From assembly GCF_937875145.1 (NCBI RefSeq), contig NZ_CALNCS010000015.1:1-29744 (forward strand): a DNA stretch of 29,744 nt, in the 5' to 3' direction. The DNA comes from Alkalibaculum bacchi. Its GTDB lineage: Bacteria > Bacillota > Clostridia > Eubacteriales > Alkalibacteraceae. A program made the position numbers and the translations under genes. Each line of letters starts with the position of its first letter. The stretch's first letter is position 1. Below the pieces are notes generated by a model, which saw only the letters and a list, made by a program, of their open reading frames with translations, had not been told where the DNA came from and did no database searches. Below are positions 7,120 through 14,716 of this stretch, one piece after another.

Positions 7120-8841
7120 TTGAACTTGATTAAAAAATTTGCAAAATATTATAGGCCTCACATGAAGTTGTTTTATTTAGATTTTGGCTGTGCTTTTTTA
7201 ATGTCCTTGCTGGATTTACTCATTCCTGGTTTAATTGCCGTATTAATTGATGATGCGATACCAAATAAAAATCTAGACAATCTCATGTATATATCCTTTT
7301 TTATTTTTATCGTTTACGTTTTAAGATATATTTTAAATTATATTGTAACCTATTGGGGTCACGTCCTTGGCGTGCGAATAGAATCGGATATGAGAAGTGA
7401 TTTATTTCATCATATACAAAAACTGTCTTTTAACTATTTTGACAATACGAAAACAGGACATATCATGTCTAGATTGATTAATGATTTGTTTGATATTGCT
7501 GAGTTTGCCCACCATGGACCTGAAGACATATTTATAGCTTCCGTTACTTTGATTGGTACATTTATTATTATGGTACTAAATAGCTGGAAGTTGACCTTAA
7601 TTACTTTTTCTTTAGTACCTGTAATGATTGCCTTCACCATATTAAAAAATAAAAAGATGAAATCTGCTTTTAGAGAGACTAAAGCAAGAATAGCAGATAT
7701 CAATGCTCAAATTGAAGATAGTATTTCCGGTATAAGAGTTGTCCAATCTTTTGGCAATGAGAATTATGAAAAGGATAAATTTGAAGTAGGAAATAATGAT
7801 TATAAGGAAATTAAAGAAGACTCTTATAAATATATGGGGGAATTTCATTCAGGTATTGGATTATTCTCTAATGTATTAAACTTAGTGGTAATCTTTTTCG
7901 GTGGCTTGTTTGTATATTACAATCAAATTAGTATAGGTGTATTTGTTCAATTTATGTTGTATATTTCCATTTTTCTAGAGCCTGTTAAGAGGATTGCAAA
8001 CTTGATGGAGACTTTTCAAAAAGCTGGTGCAGGCTTTGGTCGTTTTATAGAAGTAATGAATATTCATCCAGATATTGTAGATGCTCCTAACGCTAAAAAC
8101 ATGAGCAAGGCAAAAGGACAAATTACATTCTCAAATGTAGGATTTAAGTATAATGATAGTGAACAAGTATTGTCAAATATCAATCTAAAGATTGAACAAG
8201 GTGAAACGATTGCTCTAGTAGGGCCATCTGGAGCTGGAAAAACCACAATATGCAGTCTAATCCCCAGGTTTTATGAAGTTACAAGTGGAAAGATTGCAAT
8301 AGATGATATAGATATTCGAGATGTAACGCTAAAAAGTTTAAGAGAAAATATTGGCATTGTCCAGCAAGATGTGTTTTTATTTGCTGGTACCATCAGTGAA
8401 AATATTCGATATGGGGATATTGAAGCTACAGAAGAAGATGTCATTCGCGCTGCAAAACTTGCCAATGCACATGAATTTATTTCAAAACTGCCTAATAGTT
8501 ATGATACTTTTACAGGTGAAAGAGGCGTCAAATTGTCTGGTGGACAAAAGCAACGAATCTCTATAGCAAGAATCTTCTTAAAGAATCCATCGATTTTAAT
8601 TCTAGATGAAGCCACATCTGCATTAGATAATGAGAATGAACGCATAATACAAGAATCCTTTGACTTATTATCTAAGAGTAGAACTACGCTAGTAATTGCC
8701 CACAGATTAGCTACGGTACAAAATGCGGATCGAATCATCGTCCTAACCGACGAGGGAATCACTGAACAAGGTACCCACGAAGAATTAATCGCCCTAGAAG
8801 GCGTGTACAAGTCTTTATATGATGCGCAGAAACTACAGTAA
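7120..8841 (+). CDS. ABC exporter, fused permease-ATPase (multidrug/lipid type)
   Basis: A 573-aa half-transporter. Its N-terminal ABC membrane domain has about six helices (residues 1-310), and the ATPase domain follows with GPSGAGKTT (Walker A), the Q-loop VQQDVFLF, LSGGQKQR signature, LILDEATSALD (Walker B) and the AHRLAT switch. It would act as a homodimer in the cytoplasmic membrane exporting lipids, drugs or peptides; there is no peptidase domain. Start chosen is TTG 7120 with GAAAGG 8 bases upstream, because an in-frame upstream TTG at 7084 lies inside proB. It is third in the dipeptidase-proB operon, 17 nt after proB. The partnership with those genes is unexplained. Confidence 0.9.
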   Translation: MNLIKKFAKYYRPHMKLFYLDFGCAFLMSLLDLLIPGLIAVLIDDAIPNKNLDNLMYISFFIFIVYVLRYILNYIVTYWGHVLGVRIESDMRSDLFHHIQKLSFNYFDNTKTGHIMSRLINDLFDIAEFAHHGPEDIFIASVTLIGTFIIMVLNSWKLTLITFSLVPVMIAFTILKNKKMKSAFRETKARIADINAQIEDSISGIRVVQSFGNENYEKDKFEVGNNDYKEIKEDSYKYMGEFHSGIGLFSNVLNLVVIFFGGLFVYYNQISIGVFVQFMLYISIFLEPVKRIANLMETFQKAGAGFGRFIEVMNIHPDIVDAPNAKNMSKAKGQITFSNVGFKYNDSEQVLSNINLKIEQGETIALVGPSGAGKTTICSLIPRFYEVTSGKIAIDDIDIRDVTLKSLRENIGIVQQDVFLFAGTISENIRYGDIEATEEDVIRAAKLANAHEFISKLPNSYDTFTGERGVKLSGGQKQRISIARIFLKNPSILILDEATSALDNENERIIQESFDLLSKSRTTLVIAHRLATVQNADRIIVLTDEGITEQGTHEELIALEGVYKSLYDAQKLQ

Positions 8842-8930
8842 AAGATAGCGACCAGTAACTAGCGTTTAGGAAAAATAGCTATCTTCGGTAGCCAAAGAAG
8901 CCTAGAGAAATGCCCGAGAGTTGCTTTTTT
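8842..8930 (+). other. Stem-rich spacer after the ABC exporter gene
   Basis: AAGATAGC (8842-8849) pairs with GCTATCTT (8878-8885), and AAAGAAGC (8894-8901) can pair with GCTTTTTT (8923-8930) with one mismatch, ending in a T-run. This may terminate the upstream operon, but its last part overlaps the -35 of the next promoter, so it is not a clean terminator. Confidence 0.4.
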
Positions 8931-8950
8931 CCCTAATATAGTTATATAAT
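8921..8950 (+). promoter_or_regulatory. Sigma-A-type promoter for the 49-aa peptide gene
   Basis: TTGCTT (8921-8926), an 18-nt spacer, then a perfect TATAAT (8945-8950). The ribosome site of the small gene begins about 20 nt further on. Confidence 0.65.
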
Positions 8951-8981
8951 AAAACTAAGACAGAGCGCGGAGGAGATTGTA

Positions 8982-9131
8982 ATGAAAAATTTAATTAAAA
9001 TAGGAACAGTAGTGCTTTCAACGGCACTTACAGTACTAGGTATACTTTATGTGATCGACAAGCAACAACAGAAGAAAATAGGCGGTAGATTGGTGAAGGT
9101 GGATTATAGGTTTTCGAAAGAGTTTGAGTAA
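8982..9131 (+). CDS. Small single-pass membrane protein, 49 aa
   Basis: A short gene with its own promoter and an excellent ribosome site (GGAGGAG, 7 bases before ATG 8982). The protein starts MKNLIKIG, has one hydrophobic segment (about residues 8-25: TVVLSTALTVLGILYVI), then a basic/polar tail DKQQQKKIGGRLVKVDYRF. The hydrophobic part lacks a clear signal-peptidase or lipobox site, so a membrane anchor with a cytoplasmic or external tail is likeliest. I do not recognise the family. It stops at the beginning of hairpin element B. Confidence 0.65.
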   Translation: MKNLIKIGTVVLSTALTVLGILYVIDKQQQKKIGGRLVKVDYRFSKEFE

Positions 9132-9200
9132 GGTGGTAAGGTGGTAAGCAAAACCAACAGGCCACCATTGGTGGCATAGGTTTTGCTTAGAACTTACTTA
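9130..9200 (+). repeat. Short dispersed hairpin element, copy B
   Basis: Nested inverted repeat: AAGCAAAACC (9146-9155) with GGTTTTGCTT (9179-9188), and inside it GCCACC (9161-9166) with GGTGGC (9170-9175), both perfect. It is preceded by the doubled unit AAGGTGGT and ends TTAGAACTTA. Copies A (5247-5310) and C (16378-16434) share parts of it. It carries no coding capacity. Confidence 0.7.
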
Positions 9201-9251
9201 AGGACCCAAAAGGAATCCCTAAACCTAACTGCTGACCGCTGGTGGCAAAAT

Positions 9252-9280
9252 AAAAGAATGGCCCATGGAGCCATTCTTTT
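9252..9280. terminator. Bidirectional intrinsic terminator
   Basis: AAAAGAATGGC (9252-9262) pairs exactly with GCCATTCTTTT (9270-9280) around a 7-nt loop, with T-tracts leaving in both directions. It lies between convergent transcription units and reaches the stop codon of the minus-strand permease gene. Confidence 0.85.
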
Positions 9281-10085
9281 ATTTATAAGGTATGAGTTTT
9301 TTTTCAAGCCAAGCAACTATTGCATACATAGTACCTGCGGATACTGCTAATACGACGGTGCTCGTCATTACTAAGTCTAATTGGAAGACTTGACTGCCGT
9401 AAATGATGAGATAGCCTAAACCTGCTTTTGATACTAAAAACTCTCCCATGATAACTCCTACCCAGGATAAGCCCACATTGATTTTTAATGCACTTGCAAT
9501 AGTTGGATAAGTAGCAGGCAGTAAAACTTTCGTAAGTACTTGTTTTTTGGTGCCACCAAATGTCTCTACTAAGGTAATTTTTGCTTTATCCACTTCTTTA
9601 AAGCCTGTGTATACACTTGTTATGGTTACAAACAAGGAAATCAGTAAGGTCATTACGATGATGGATGCTGGACCTGCACCAACCCATACTAGGATAACTG
9701 GCCCAAGGGCTACTTTAGGCAAACTGTTTAATACGACTAAGTAAGGGTCTACAACTTCTGAGAGGAAAGGCGACCACCAAAGTGCAATAGCAATAAGCGT
9801 GCCCGCAATGGTACTGACTACAAATCCTATAACAGTTTCTGCTACTGTGGTAAACAGATGCTTAAAGAGAGTACCTGATGCTAAAAGAGATCCAAATGTA
9901 TCTACAATTTTACTCGGTTGGCTTGTAATGAAGGCGTCAACCCATTCTAGGTTCGCTGCTACTTCCCATAATAGGACAAAGAGCACTAATATCATAATAC
10001 GGGTAATCAATACCATACGCTCGTTTTTCTTTATTTTACGTAAATATCTTATGTGTTCATCTGAATATTGATTATCATTGTACAT
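9279..10085 (-). CDS. ABC importer permease, SsuC/TauC type
   Basis: BPD-type inner-membrane subunit of an importer for nitrate, sulfonate, taurine or pyrimidine-like substrates; 268 aa from the chosen start. It has about six membrane helices and the cytoplasmic EAA-type loop (VETFGGTKKQVLTKVLLPATYPTIASAL). Start chosen is ATG 10085 (MYNDNQ), which overlaps the end of the ATPase gene by 11 nt and follows AAGGAG. An in-frame ATG at 10112 lies upstream of that site. It is the last gene of the three-gene operon, ending at a strong terminator. The substrate is unknown. Confidence 0.88.
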   Translation of the reverse strand: MYNDNQYSDEHIRYLRKIKKNERMVLITRIMILVLFVLLWEVAANLEWVDAFITSQPSKIVDTFGSLLASGTLFKHLFTTVAETVIGFVVSTIAGTLIAIALWWSPFLSEVVDPYLVVLNSLPKVALGPVILVWVGAGPASIIVMTLLISLFVTITSVYTGFKEVDKAKITLVETFGGTKKQVLTKVLLPATYPTIASALKINVGLSWVGVIMGEFLVSKAGLGYLIIYGSQVFQLDLVMTSTVVLAVSAGTMYAIVAWLEKKLIPYK

Positions 10086-10833
10086 GTATATCAAGCTCCT
10101 TCCATATATCATTATAGTAATTCATAAATTCTGGAGCTTTTCTATTTTGACTTGGCGTACCATCTGTCCCAGTCAATATAATATCATGTATTTTTTTGAT
10201 TTTTCCTGGTCGCTGTGTCATAATGACTACCCGATCTGCTAAGGAAATAGCCTCTGTAATGTCGTGGGTAACCATGACTGCTGTTTTAGCTTCTCTTTTG
10301 ATGATAGAACCAATATCATCCGTTACTGCCATTCTCGTCTGATAATCTAAGGCAGAAAAGGGTTCGTCTAGAAGCAATATTTCGGGATTCACTGCTAATG
10401 TTCGAATTAATGCAGCTCGTTGTCTCATGCCACCAGACAATTGGTTTGGATAATGATTCTTAAACTTGGACAAACCATAAGTTGTAAGTAAGGATTCTGC
10501 TCTTTCCTTATTTTCAATTGTATCACGTCCCTGAATTTCTAATCCTAGATATATATTGTCTAAAATCGTCCTCCAAGGAAAAAGGTGATCGTCTTGTAAC
10601 ATATAGCCCATTCGGACGTGGTCATCGCAGTAAATAATCTCACCTGAGGATGGTTGAACTAAACCAGCTAATATTGATAATACCGTAGTCTTGCCGCATC
10701 CACTTGGCCCTACTAATACGATGAATTCTCCTTCATTAATGTGTAGAGAAAAATCCTCTATAGCTAATGTCTCTCCATTTCTAGTATGAAAAATTTTTCT
10801 TAAATTTTTAATTCGTGCCGCTGGAGTAGGCAA
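10075..10833 (-). CDS. ABC importer ATPase, SsuB/TauB type
   Basis: The ATP-hydrolysing subunit, 252 aa: GPSGCGKTT (Walker A), the Q-loop MLQDDHLFPW, LSGGMRQR signature, LLLDEPFSALD (Walker B) and VTHDITEA. Start chosen is TTG 10833 with GGAGGTG 8 bases upstream; an in-frame upstream TTG at 10881 would lie inside the binding-protein gene. It lies 16 nt after the binding-protein stop. Its C-terminal codons overlap the permease start, so the pair is translationally coupled. Confidence 0.9.
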   Translation of the reverse strand: MPTPAARIKNLRKIFHTRNGETLAIEDFSLHINEGEFIVLVGPSGCGKTTVLSILAGLVQPSSGEIIYCDDHVRMGYMLQDDHLFPWRTILDNIYLGLEIQGRDTIENKERAESLLTTYGLSKFKNHYPNQLSGGMRQRAALIRTLAVNPEILLLDEPFSALDYQTRMAVTDDIGSIIKREAKTAVMVTHDITEAISLADRVVIMTQRPGKIKKIHDIILTGTDGTPSQNRKAPEFMNYYNDIWKELDIHVQ

Positions 10834-10849
10834 TTGATCCACCTCCAAA

Positions 10850-11854
10850 TCATTTAATTGTCTCAACAGCCTTCTCTGCAAAAGATGTATTTACAAGATC
10901 AGAATATGGTGCTCTTGCATCTAATTCACCTGCAGAATCAAGAATATTTTGTAAGTGATCAAAAGAATGTTCGCTTAATATTGGAGTGTTATTCCATGAG
11001 TCTTGATCTTTATATCTTTTTACTACAGCGATTAAATCATCCATTTCTGTATCTGGGAAAAATTCAATAATCGCCTCTGCAATTTCTGTATAAGAGTGTT
11101 CTTGCACCCAAAGTTGACCTTTGTAAATAGCATTAGTGAATCCTTGAATTTCGTTAGGATTTTCTGCCATAAAACTTTTTGTAGCATTAAAACAAGTATA
11201 TGGTACTTCACCACTTGCTAAGCCAAGGGAAGCTACTACATAACCAACACCTTCTTTTTCTAGTGCTAATGCTGTAGGCTCAAATAAAGATACATAATCT
11301 CCAGTACCACCTTTAAAGGCACCAGCTAATGCTGCGAATTGGATACTTGTATCCATATTCATATCTTTTACAGGGTCGACTCCGTTTTCCTTAAGAACCC
11401 ATTCTAAGCTCATAAGAGGCATTCCACCTTTTCGACCACCTAATACATGCTTTCCTTTTAATTTTTCAAAAGTAAAGTCTGGATCAGGTTCTCTAGCGAC
11501 AATAAAAGATCCGTCTCTCTTTGTTAATTGAGCAAAAGAAATGGCATAATCTTCTTTACCTTGATTATAAACATAAACAGATGCCTCCGGACCACAAAAT
11601 CCAATATCTGCATCTCCCGAAATAACGGCAGTAAGTACTTTGTCTGCACCTTGGCTGTTTGTAACTTCTAATTGCAAGCCCTCTTCTTCAAAGAAACCTT
11701 GGCTAATCGCTGCGTAGAGTGGAGCATAGAAGATAGAATGGGTAACTTCTGCAACTTTGATGGTTTTAAGCTCTTGTTTTTGGCATCCTGCAAAGGAAAA
11801 TAACAAAATAGTAATAATAAGTAGGGGAGCAATAAGTAAACGACTTTTCTTCAA
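10850..11854 (-). CDS. Substrate-binding lipoprotein, SsuA/NMT1 type
   Basis: A 334-aa solute receptor with a lipoprotein signal (hydrophobic residues 5-23, lipobox FAGC with the acylated cysteine at residue 24), so it is anchored outside the membrane. The mature part resembles the NMT1/SsuA/ThiY periplasmic-fold group: a VAEVTHSIFYAPLYAAISQG opening, a GFFEEEGLQLEV segment, and GKHVLGGRKGGMPLM. Start is TTG 11854 with AAGGAGG 8 bases upstream. Family ligands include aliphatic sulfonates, taurine, nitrate and thiamin-pyrimidine precursors. No TPP riboswitch or sulfur-metabolism gene is seen here to decide between them. It is the first gene of the operon with the ATPase and permease. Confidence 0.88.
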   Translation of the reverse strand: MKKSRLLIAPLLIITILLFSFAGCQKQELKTIKVAEVTHSIFYAPLYAAISQGFFEEEGLQLEVTNSQGADKVLTAVISGDADIGFCGPEASVYVYNQGKEDYAISFAQLTKRDGSFIVAREPDPDFTFEKLKGKHVLGGRKGGMPLMSLEWVLKENGVDPVKDMNMDTSIQFAALAGAFKGGTGDYVSLFEPTALALEKEGVGYVVASLGLASGEVPYTCFNATKSFMAENPNEIQGFTNAIYKGQLWVQEHSYTEIAEAIIEFFPDTEMDDLIAVVKRYKDQDSWNNTPILSEHSFDHLQNILDSAGELDARAPYSDLVNTSFAEKAVETIK

Positions 11855-12059
11855 AATAGTAACCTCCTTTATGTTTTGATACTGTCATTATATTCAAGGG
11901 GAAAAAAGTGGTGAGTATTTTGGTAGAAAATTATTAGTACCATGAATTAGTTGGCAGGTATGAATTTATAAAAAAATAGTATAATAGTAGGGACGAAATA
12001 ATTAGAATGCTGCTTTCTATAATAGAGTGGTTTTTTAGAAGAGGTGGTACTAAAACAAT
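11855..12059. promoter_or_regulatory. Divergent intergenic region with TATAAT and T-box-like fragments
   Basis: Separates the minus-strand importer from the plus-strand SIR2-like gene. A TATAAT on each strand is plausible as a -10: one within about 11890-11900 (minus) and one at about 11980 (plus, in AGTATAATAG). The plus leader then reads GGGACGAAAT and, near the gene, AGAGGTGGTAC, which recalls the first and last conserved stretches of T-box leaders. Only about 60 nt lie between them, and no specifier stem or terminator is visible. Confidence 0.3.
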
Positions 12060-13040
12060 ATGAAAAGTATGATTTTTTTTGGTGCAGGGGCCTCAAAATC
12101 AGAAGGAGCGCCTTTACAAGATGAATTGTTTTCTGCTTATTTTAATGAATGTTCGAAGGATAAAGACAGATATTATAATGTCTTACAAGATTTTTTTATG
12201 AAAGCTTATAATCTGGATGTAAGAGATACAAAAGTATTTCCTACTTTCGAAGAAATTCTAGGATTGCTTTATTCAGCAGAGAAAAGACGAGAATCGTTTT
12301 ACTTTAATACAGAAGAAATCAAAGAGGGCATCATATTTTCCATGGCAGAAATTTTAGACCGCAAATTTCTCAAGGGTAGTACTTATCACAATCAACTTAT
12401 CGAGAAACTAAAAAAAGAGGAGCTTCTTATGGATGTGATTTTCATTACCACAAATTACGATTTGCTCCTAGACAGTGCAATACTGTCTAATGGATTAGAC
12501 ATCGACTATGGGTTTAAAAATATTTATAAGCATCAATCGGAGTGTTTGCCTTTGTATAAGATTTTTGGGTCTTTAAACTGGAAATATTGTGATGTGTGCG
12601 ATAATTTTTTAATATCTTCTCAGATCGAAGACGGAATGCTCAAGAGCATCATTAAAGAAGATTACGCTTGTAATATCTGCCATAATCAGTTTAAATCCAT
12701 TATCGTTCCGCCTACTTTTTACAAAGAAATAAGTAATTATTATCTAAATAATATTTATCATAATTTAAATAAAGGCTTATATGAAGTAGAAAATATCATT
12801 TTTTGTGGTTATTCCTTTCCTGATGCAGATCTCTATATTAAGTTTATACTAAAACGAGCGGAACTATATAAAGACAAACCCTTTAATATCATCATCATCA
12901 ATAATTATGAGGGAAAACTACCAGAAAAAATTGAAAAAGAAAAAGACAAGTATAAGCTTTTCTTTAATGGAAATATTCATTATACGAATCACTCTTTCCA
13001 AGATTTTTGTAAAGAACCAGAAAGATTCATTCCTCATTAA
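12060..13040 (+). CDS. SIR2-like NAD-binding protein with zinc-ribbon cysteines
   Basis: A 326-aa protein of the SIR2 superfamily (SIR2_2-like). It opens with the nucleotide-binding motif FFGAGASKSEGAP (G8-S12), then ITTNYDLLLD (N132, D134) and a C-terminal IIFCGYSFPDADLYIKFIL segment. Two CxxC pairs (C177/C180 and C204/C207) form a probable zinc ribbon as in true sirtuins. The motif that is usually LHGSxNW reads IFGSLNW, so the histidine used as catalytic base in sirtuins and in NAD-cleaving SIR2 proteins is F169. It may therefore bind NAD-like ligands without normal catalysis. Start ATG 12060 follows GAGGTGG with a rather long 12-nt spacer; ATG at codon 4 is an alternative. No partner of a known SIR2 antiphage system is adjacent. 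Confidence 0.75.
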   Translation: MKSMIFFGAGASKSEGAPLQDELFSAYFNECSKDKDRYYNVLQDFFMKAYNLDVRDTKVFPTFEEILGLLYSAEKRRESFYFNTEEIKEGIIFSMAEILDRKFLKGSTYHNQLIEKLKKEELLMDVIFITTNYDLLLDSAILSNGLDIDYGFKNIYKHQSECLPLYKIFGSLNWKYCDVCDNFLISSQIEDGMLKSIIKEDYACNICHNQFKSIIVPPTFYKEISNYYLNNIYHNLNKGLYEVENIIFCGYSFPDADLYIKFILKRAELYKDKPFNIIIINNYEGKLPEKIEKEKDKYKLFFNGNIHYTNHSFQDFCKEPERFIPH

Positions 13041-13184
13041 AGTTTTGTATAAAATTAAAATTGAATAAGAGAGCAAATTTTGTCTTAGTTTATTATTTAT
13101 ATGCTTTCTATTATTTTTATACCTTCTCTGCATATACATATACAAAGGATTATATAAGTTTTACTGTATAAGAGGAGGGAGAGC

Positions 13185-13352
13185 ATGATTGAATTAGATA
13201 AAATTATTGCAATTTTAAAGTATTGTGGACCTCAGACTTATAATGATTTATTATTTCAAGGATTCCAAGGAGATGAATCAGACCTGGAGCAATTAGTATC
13301 AAAAGGGATATTATTTAAATATCATAGCCATTACCACTTATATGAGCAATAA
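13185..13352 (+). CDS. Small hypothetical protein, 55 aa, winged-helix-like
   Basis: A short gene with a strong ribosome site (GAGGAGGG, 7-9 bases before ATG 13185). The sequence begins MIELDKIIAILKYCGPQTYN and ends in an FKYHSHYHLYEQ tail. The pattern of helix, LLxxGFxxxExDLxxLVxxG and a final aromatic strand resembles a minimal winged-helix domain, but this is a guess from pattern. It is intracellular, with no membrane segment. It lies 145 nt after the SIR2-like gene and 78 nt before the glycosyltransferase start. No terminator is seen on either side, so it may share a transcript with one of them. Confidence 0.65.
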   Translation: MIELDKIIAILKYCGPQTYNDLLFQGFQGDESDLEQLVSKGILFKYHSHYHLYEQ

Positions 13353-13430
13353 ATTTATTCATCTATTTCATTTTTTACAAGAATGGGGTACAATATATCA
13401 AGGTGCCAAAAAACAGACGGAGTTGATATA

Positions 13431-14534
13431 GTGAAAAAAGTATTAATTTTTTCAGCCTCAACAGGTGGAGGACATAATATCGCAGCGAAATCCTTGAGAG
13501 AACACTTTGAAGCTTCTGCTTGTGATGCTATTACATATGACGCTTTTAAAGAAACCAGCAGTATATTGGACAATGTGATTTCAAAAGGTTATGAAAAAAT
13601 TGTTCAAATTACGCCTCGTACATACGGTAGATTGTATCGAGCTGCAAATAATGAAACATTAAGCCATTATGTCATCGCAGTAATAACAGATATCGCTGAA
13701 AAAAGGCTTTTAAAGATTATTCAGTCTGAAAACCCAGCATTGATTGTGGTCACACATCCTCTTGTAACAAACGTTTTAGGAACGCTTAAAGGAGAAGGCG
13801 AATTTGATACGCCGATCATTTCAATTGTCACAGATTATATGATTCATAGGGCATATCTCAATAAAAATGTAAGTGCATATATCGTAGGAAGTGAGTACAC
13901 AAAGGAAGATATGATAGAAAAAGGCGTGCCAGGCGACAAAATCTACCCTTATGGTATTCCAGTAAGAAAGTCTTTCTTAGATTATAACTCAAAAATCATA
14001 AAAGATTACGACGTGGATCTATCTGTATTGTTGATGGGTGGCTCAATGGGAGTTTCACAGGTAGAAAAGGCATTGTCTAGTCTACTGAAAACAAAGCATT
14101 ATTTAAAAATTATTGTGGTATGCGGAAATAATGAGAAACTAAAGAAGAGAATTGAAAAATTAGTTCAGGAAGAAGAAACAACTAAAAAAATCGAAATTCA
14201 TGGCTTTGTAGAACAAATTCCAAAACTAATGGATATGGCGGATGTAATTATAACAAAACCAGGTGGGCTGACTACTACAGAAGCAATTATAAAAAATATT
14301 CCCATGATTATTCCTTACTATATACCTGGACAAGAAGAAGAAAATGCAGATTTTCTACAAGAAACAGGCATGGCCATTAAAGTAGATCATATTGAGGATA
14401 TTACTAGCGTAGTAGATCATCTGGTAACCAATAAGGATATTTTAGATAATATGGCTAAAAATATGTCTGAATTGTCAAAAGAACAATCCATAGAACGCAT
14501 TATAAAGCTAGGTAATGAGCTGATGAACAAATAA
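13431..14534 (+). CDS. Glycosyltransferase, MGDG synthase/UgtP-like (GT28)
   Basis: A 367-aa GT-B enzyme likely to transfer a sugar from a UDP-sugar to diacylglycerol or another lipid at the inner face of the membrane. The N-domain has SASTGGGHNIAAKSL as in MGDG synthases. The C-domain has a sugar-nucleotide site ADVIITKPGGLTTTEAI followed by PIPGQEEENA-like residues (IPYYIPGQEEENADFL). Start chosen is GTG 13431 (KKVLIFSAS) with GGAG 8 bases upstream. An in-frame ATG at 13383 coincides with a TACAAT promoter-like element and lacks a ribosome site. Products could be glycolipid membrane components or a lipoteichoic-acid anchor. Confidence 0.85.
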   Translation: MKKVLIFSASTGGGHNIAAKSLREHFEASACDAITYDAFKETSSILDNVISKGYEKIVQITPRTYGRLYRAANNETLSHYVIAVITDIAEKRLLKIIQSENPALIVVTHPLVTNVLGTLKGEGEFDTPIISIVTDYMIHRAYLNKNVSAYIVGSEYTKEDMIEKGVPGDKIYPYGIPVRKSFLDYNSKIIKDYDVDLSVLLMGGSMGVSQVEKALSSLLKTKHYLKIIVVCGNNEKLKKRIEKLVQEEETTKKIEIHGFVEQIPKLMDMADVIITKPGGLTTTEAIIKNIPMIIPYYIPGQEEENADFLQETGMAIKVDHIEDITSVVDHLVTNKDILDNMAKNMSELSKEQSIERIIKLGNELMNK

Positions 14535-14579
14535 CAGTGAACAATGAACAATGAAAAAATGAATAATTAGTAAAAGATG

Positions 14580-14605
14580 CTCTTCGCTTTTGCGAGGAGT
14601 TTTAT
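14580..14605 (+). terminator. Intrinsic terminator after the glycosyltransferase gene
   Basis: CTCTTCGC (14580-14587) pairs with GCGAGGAG (14592-14599), with one G-U pair and a TTTT loop, then TTTTATATTTT. Confidence 0.8.
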
Positions 14606-14610
14606 ATTTT

Positions 14611-14711
14611 AGCAGAAAGCGGAAAGTTGAATGCGGAACTTTCTTTCGGGTCATTCTTAACTATTTTTTCCAACATACCAACTTATAAAGTTCCGCATTC
14701 CGCTTTCTACT
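14611..14711. repeat. Long near-perfect inverted repeat between convergent genes
   Basis: The left arm at 14611-14642 and right arm at 14687-14711 are inverted copies: AGAAAGCGGA plus ATGCGGAACTTT on the left, matched by AAAGTTCCGCAT plus TCCGCTTTCT on the right. The only difference within the arms is a 7-nt insertion (AAGTTGA) in the left arm and one substitution near the tip. The loop is about 44 nt. It lies right at the 3' end of mgtE and could serve as its terminator or be a small mobile hairpin. Confidence 0.7.
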
Positions 14712-14716
14712 TAAAA

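Noticed and set aside
9279..11854. Assigning the importer to thiamin precursor, taurine or sulfonate
   Set aside because: The families overlap in sequence, and no TPP riboswitch or sulfur gene is present to decide.
12060..14534. SIR2-like gene plus neighbours as an antiphage defence system
   Set aside because: No HerA, TIR/SLOG, Argonaute or other known partner is adjacent, and the neighbouring genes are a small unknown protein and a lipid glycosyltransferase.
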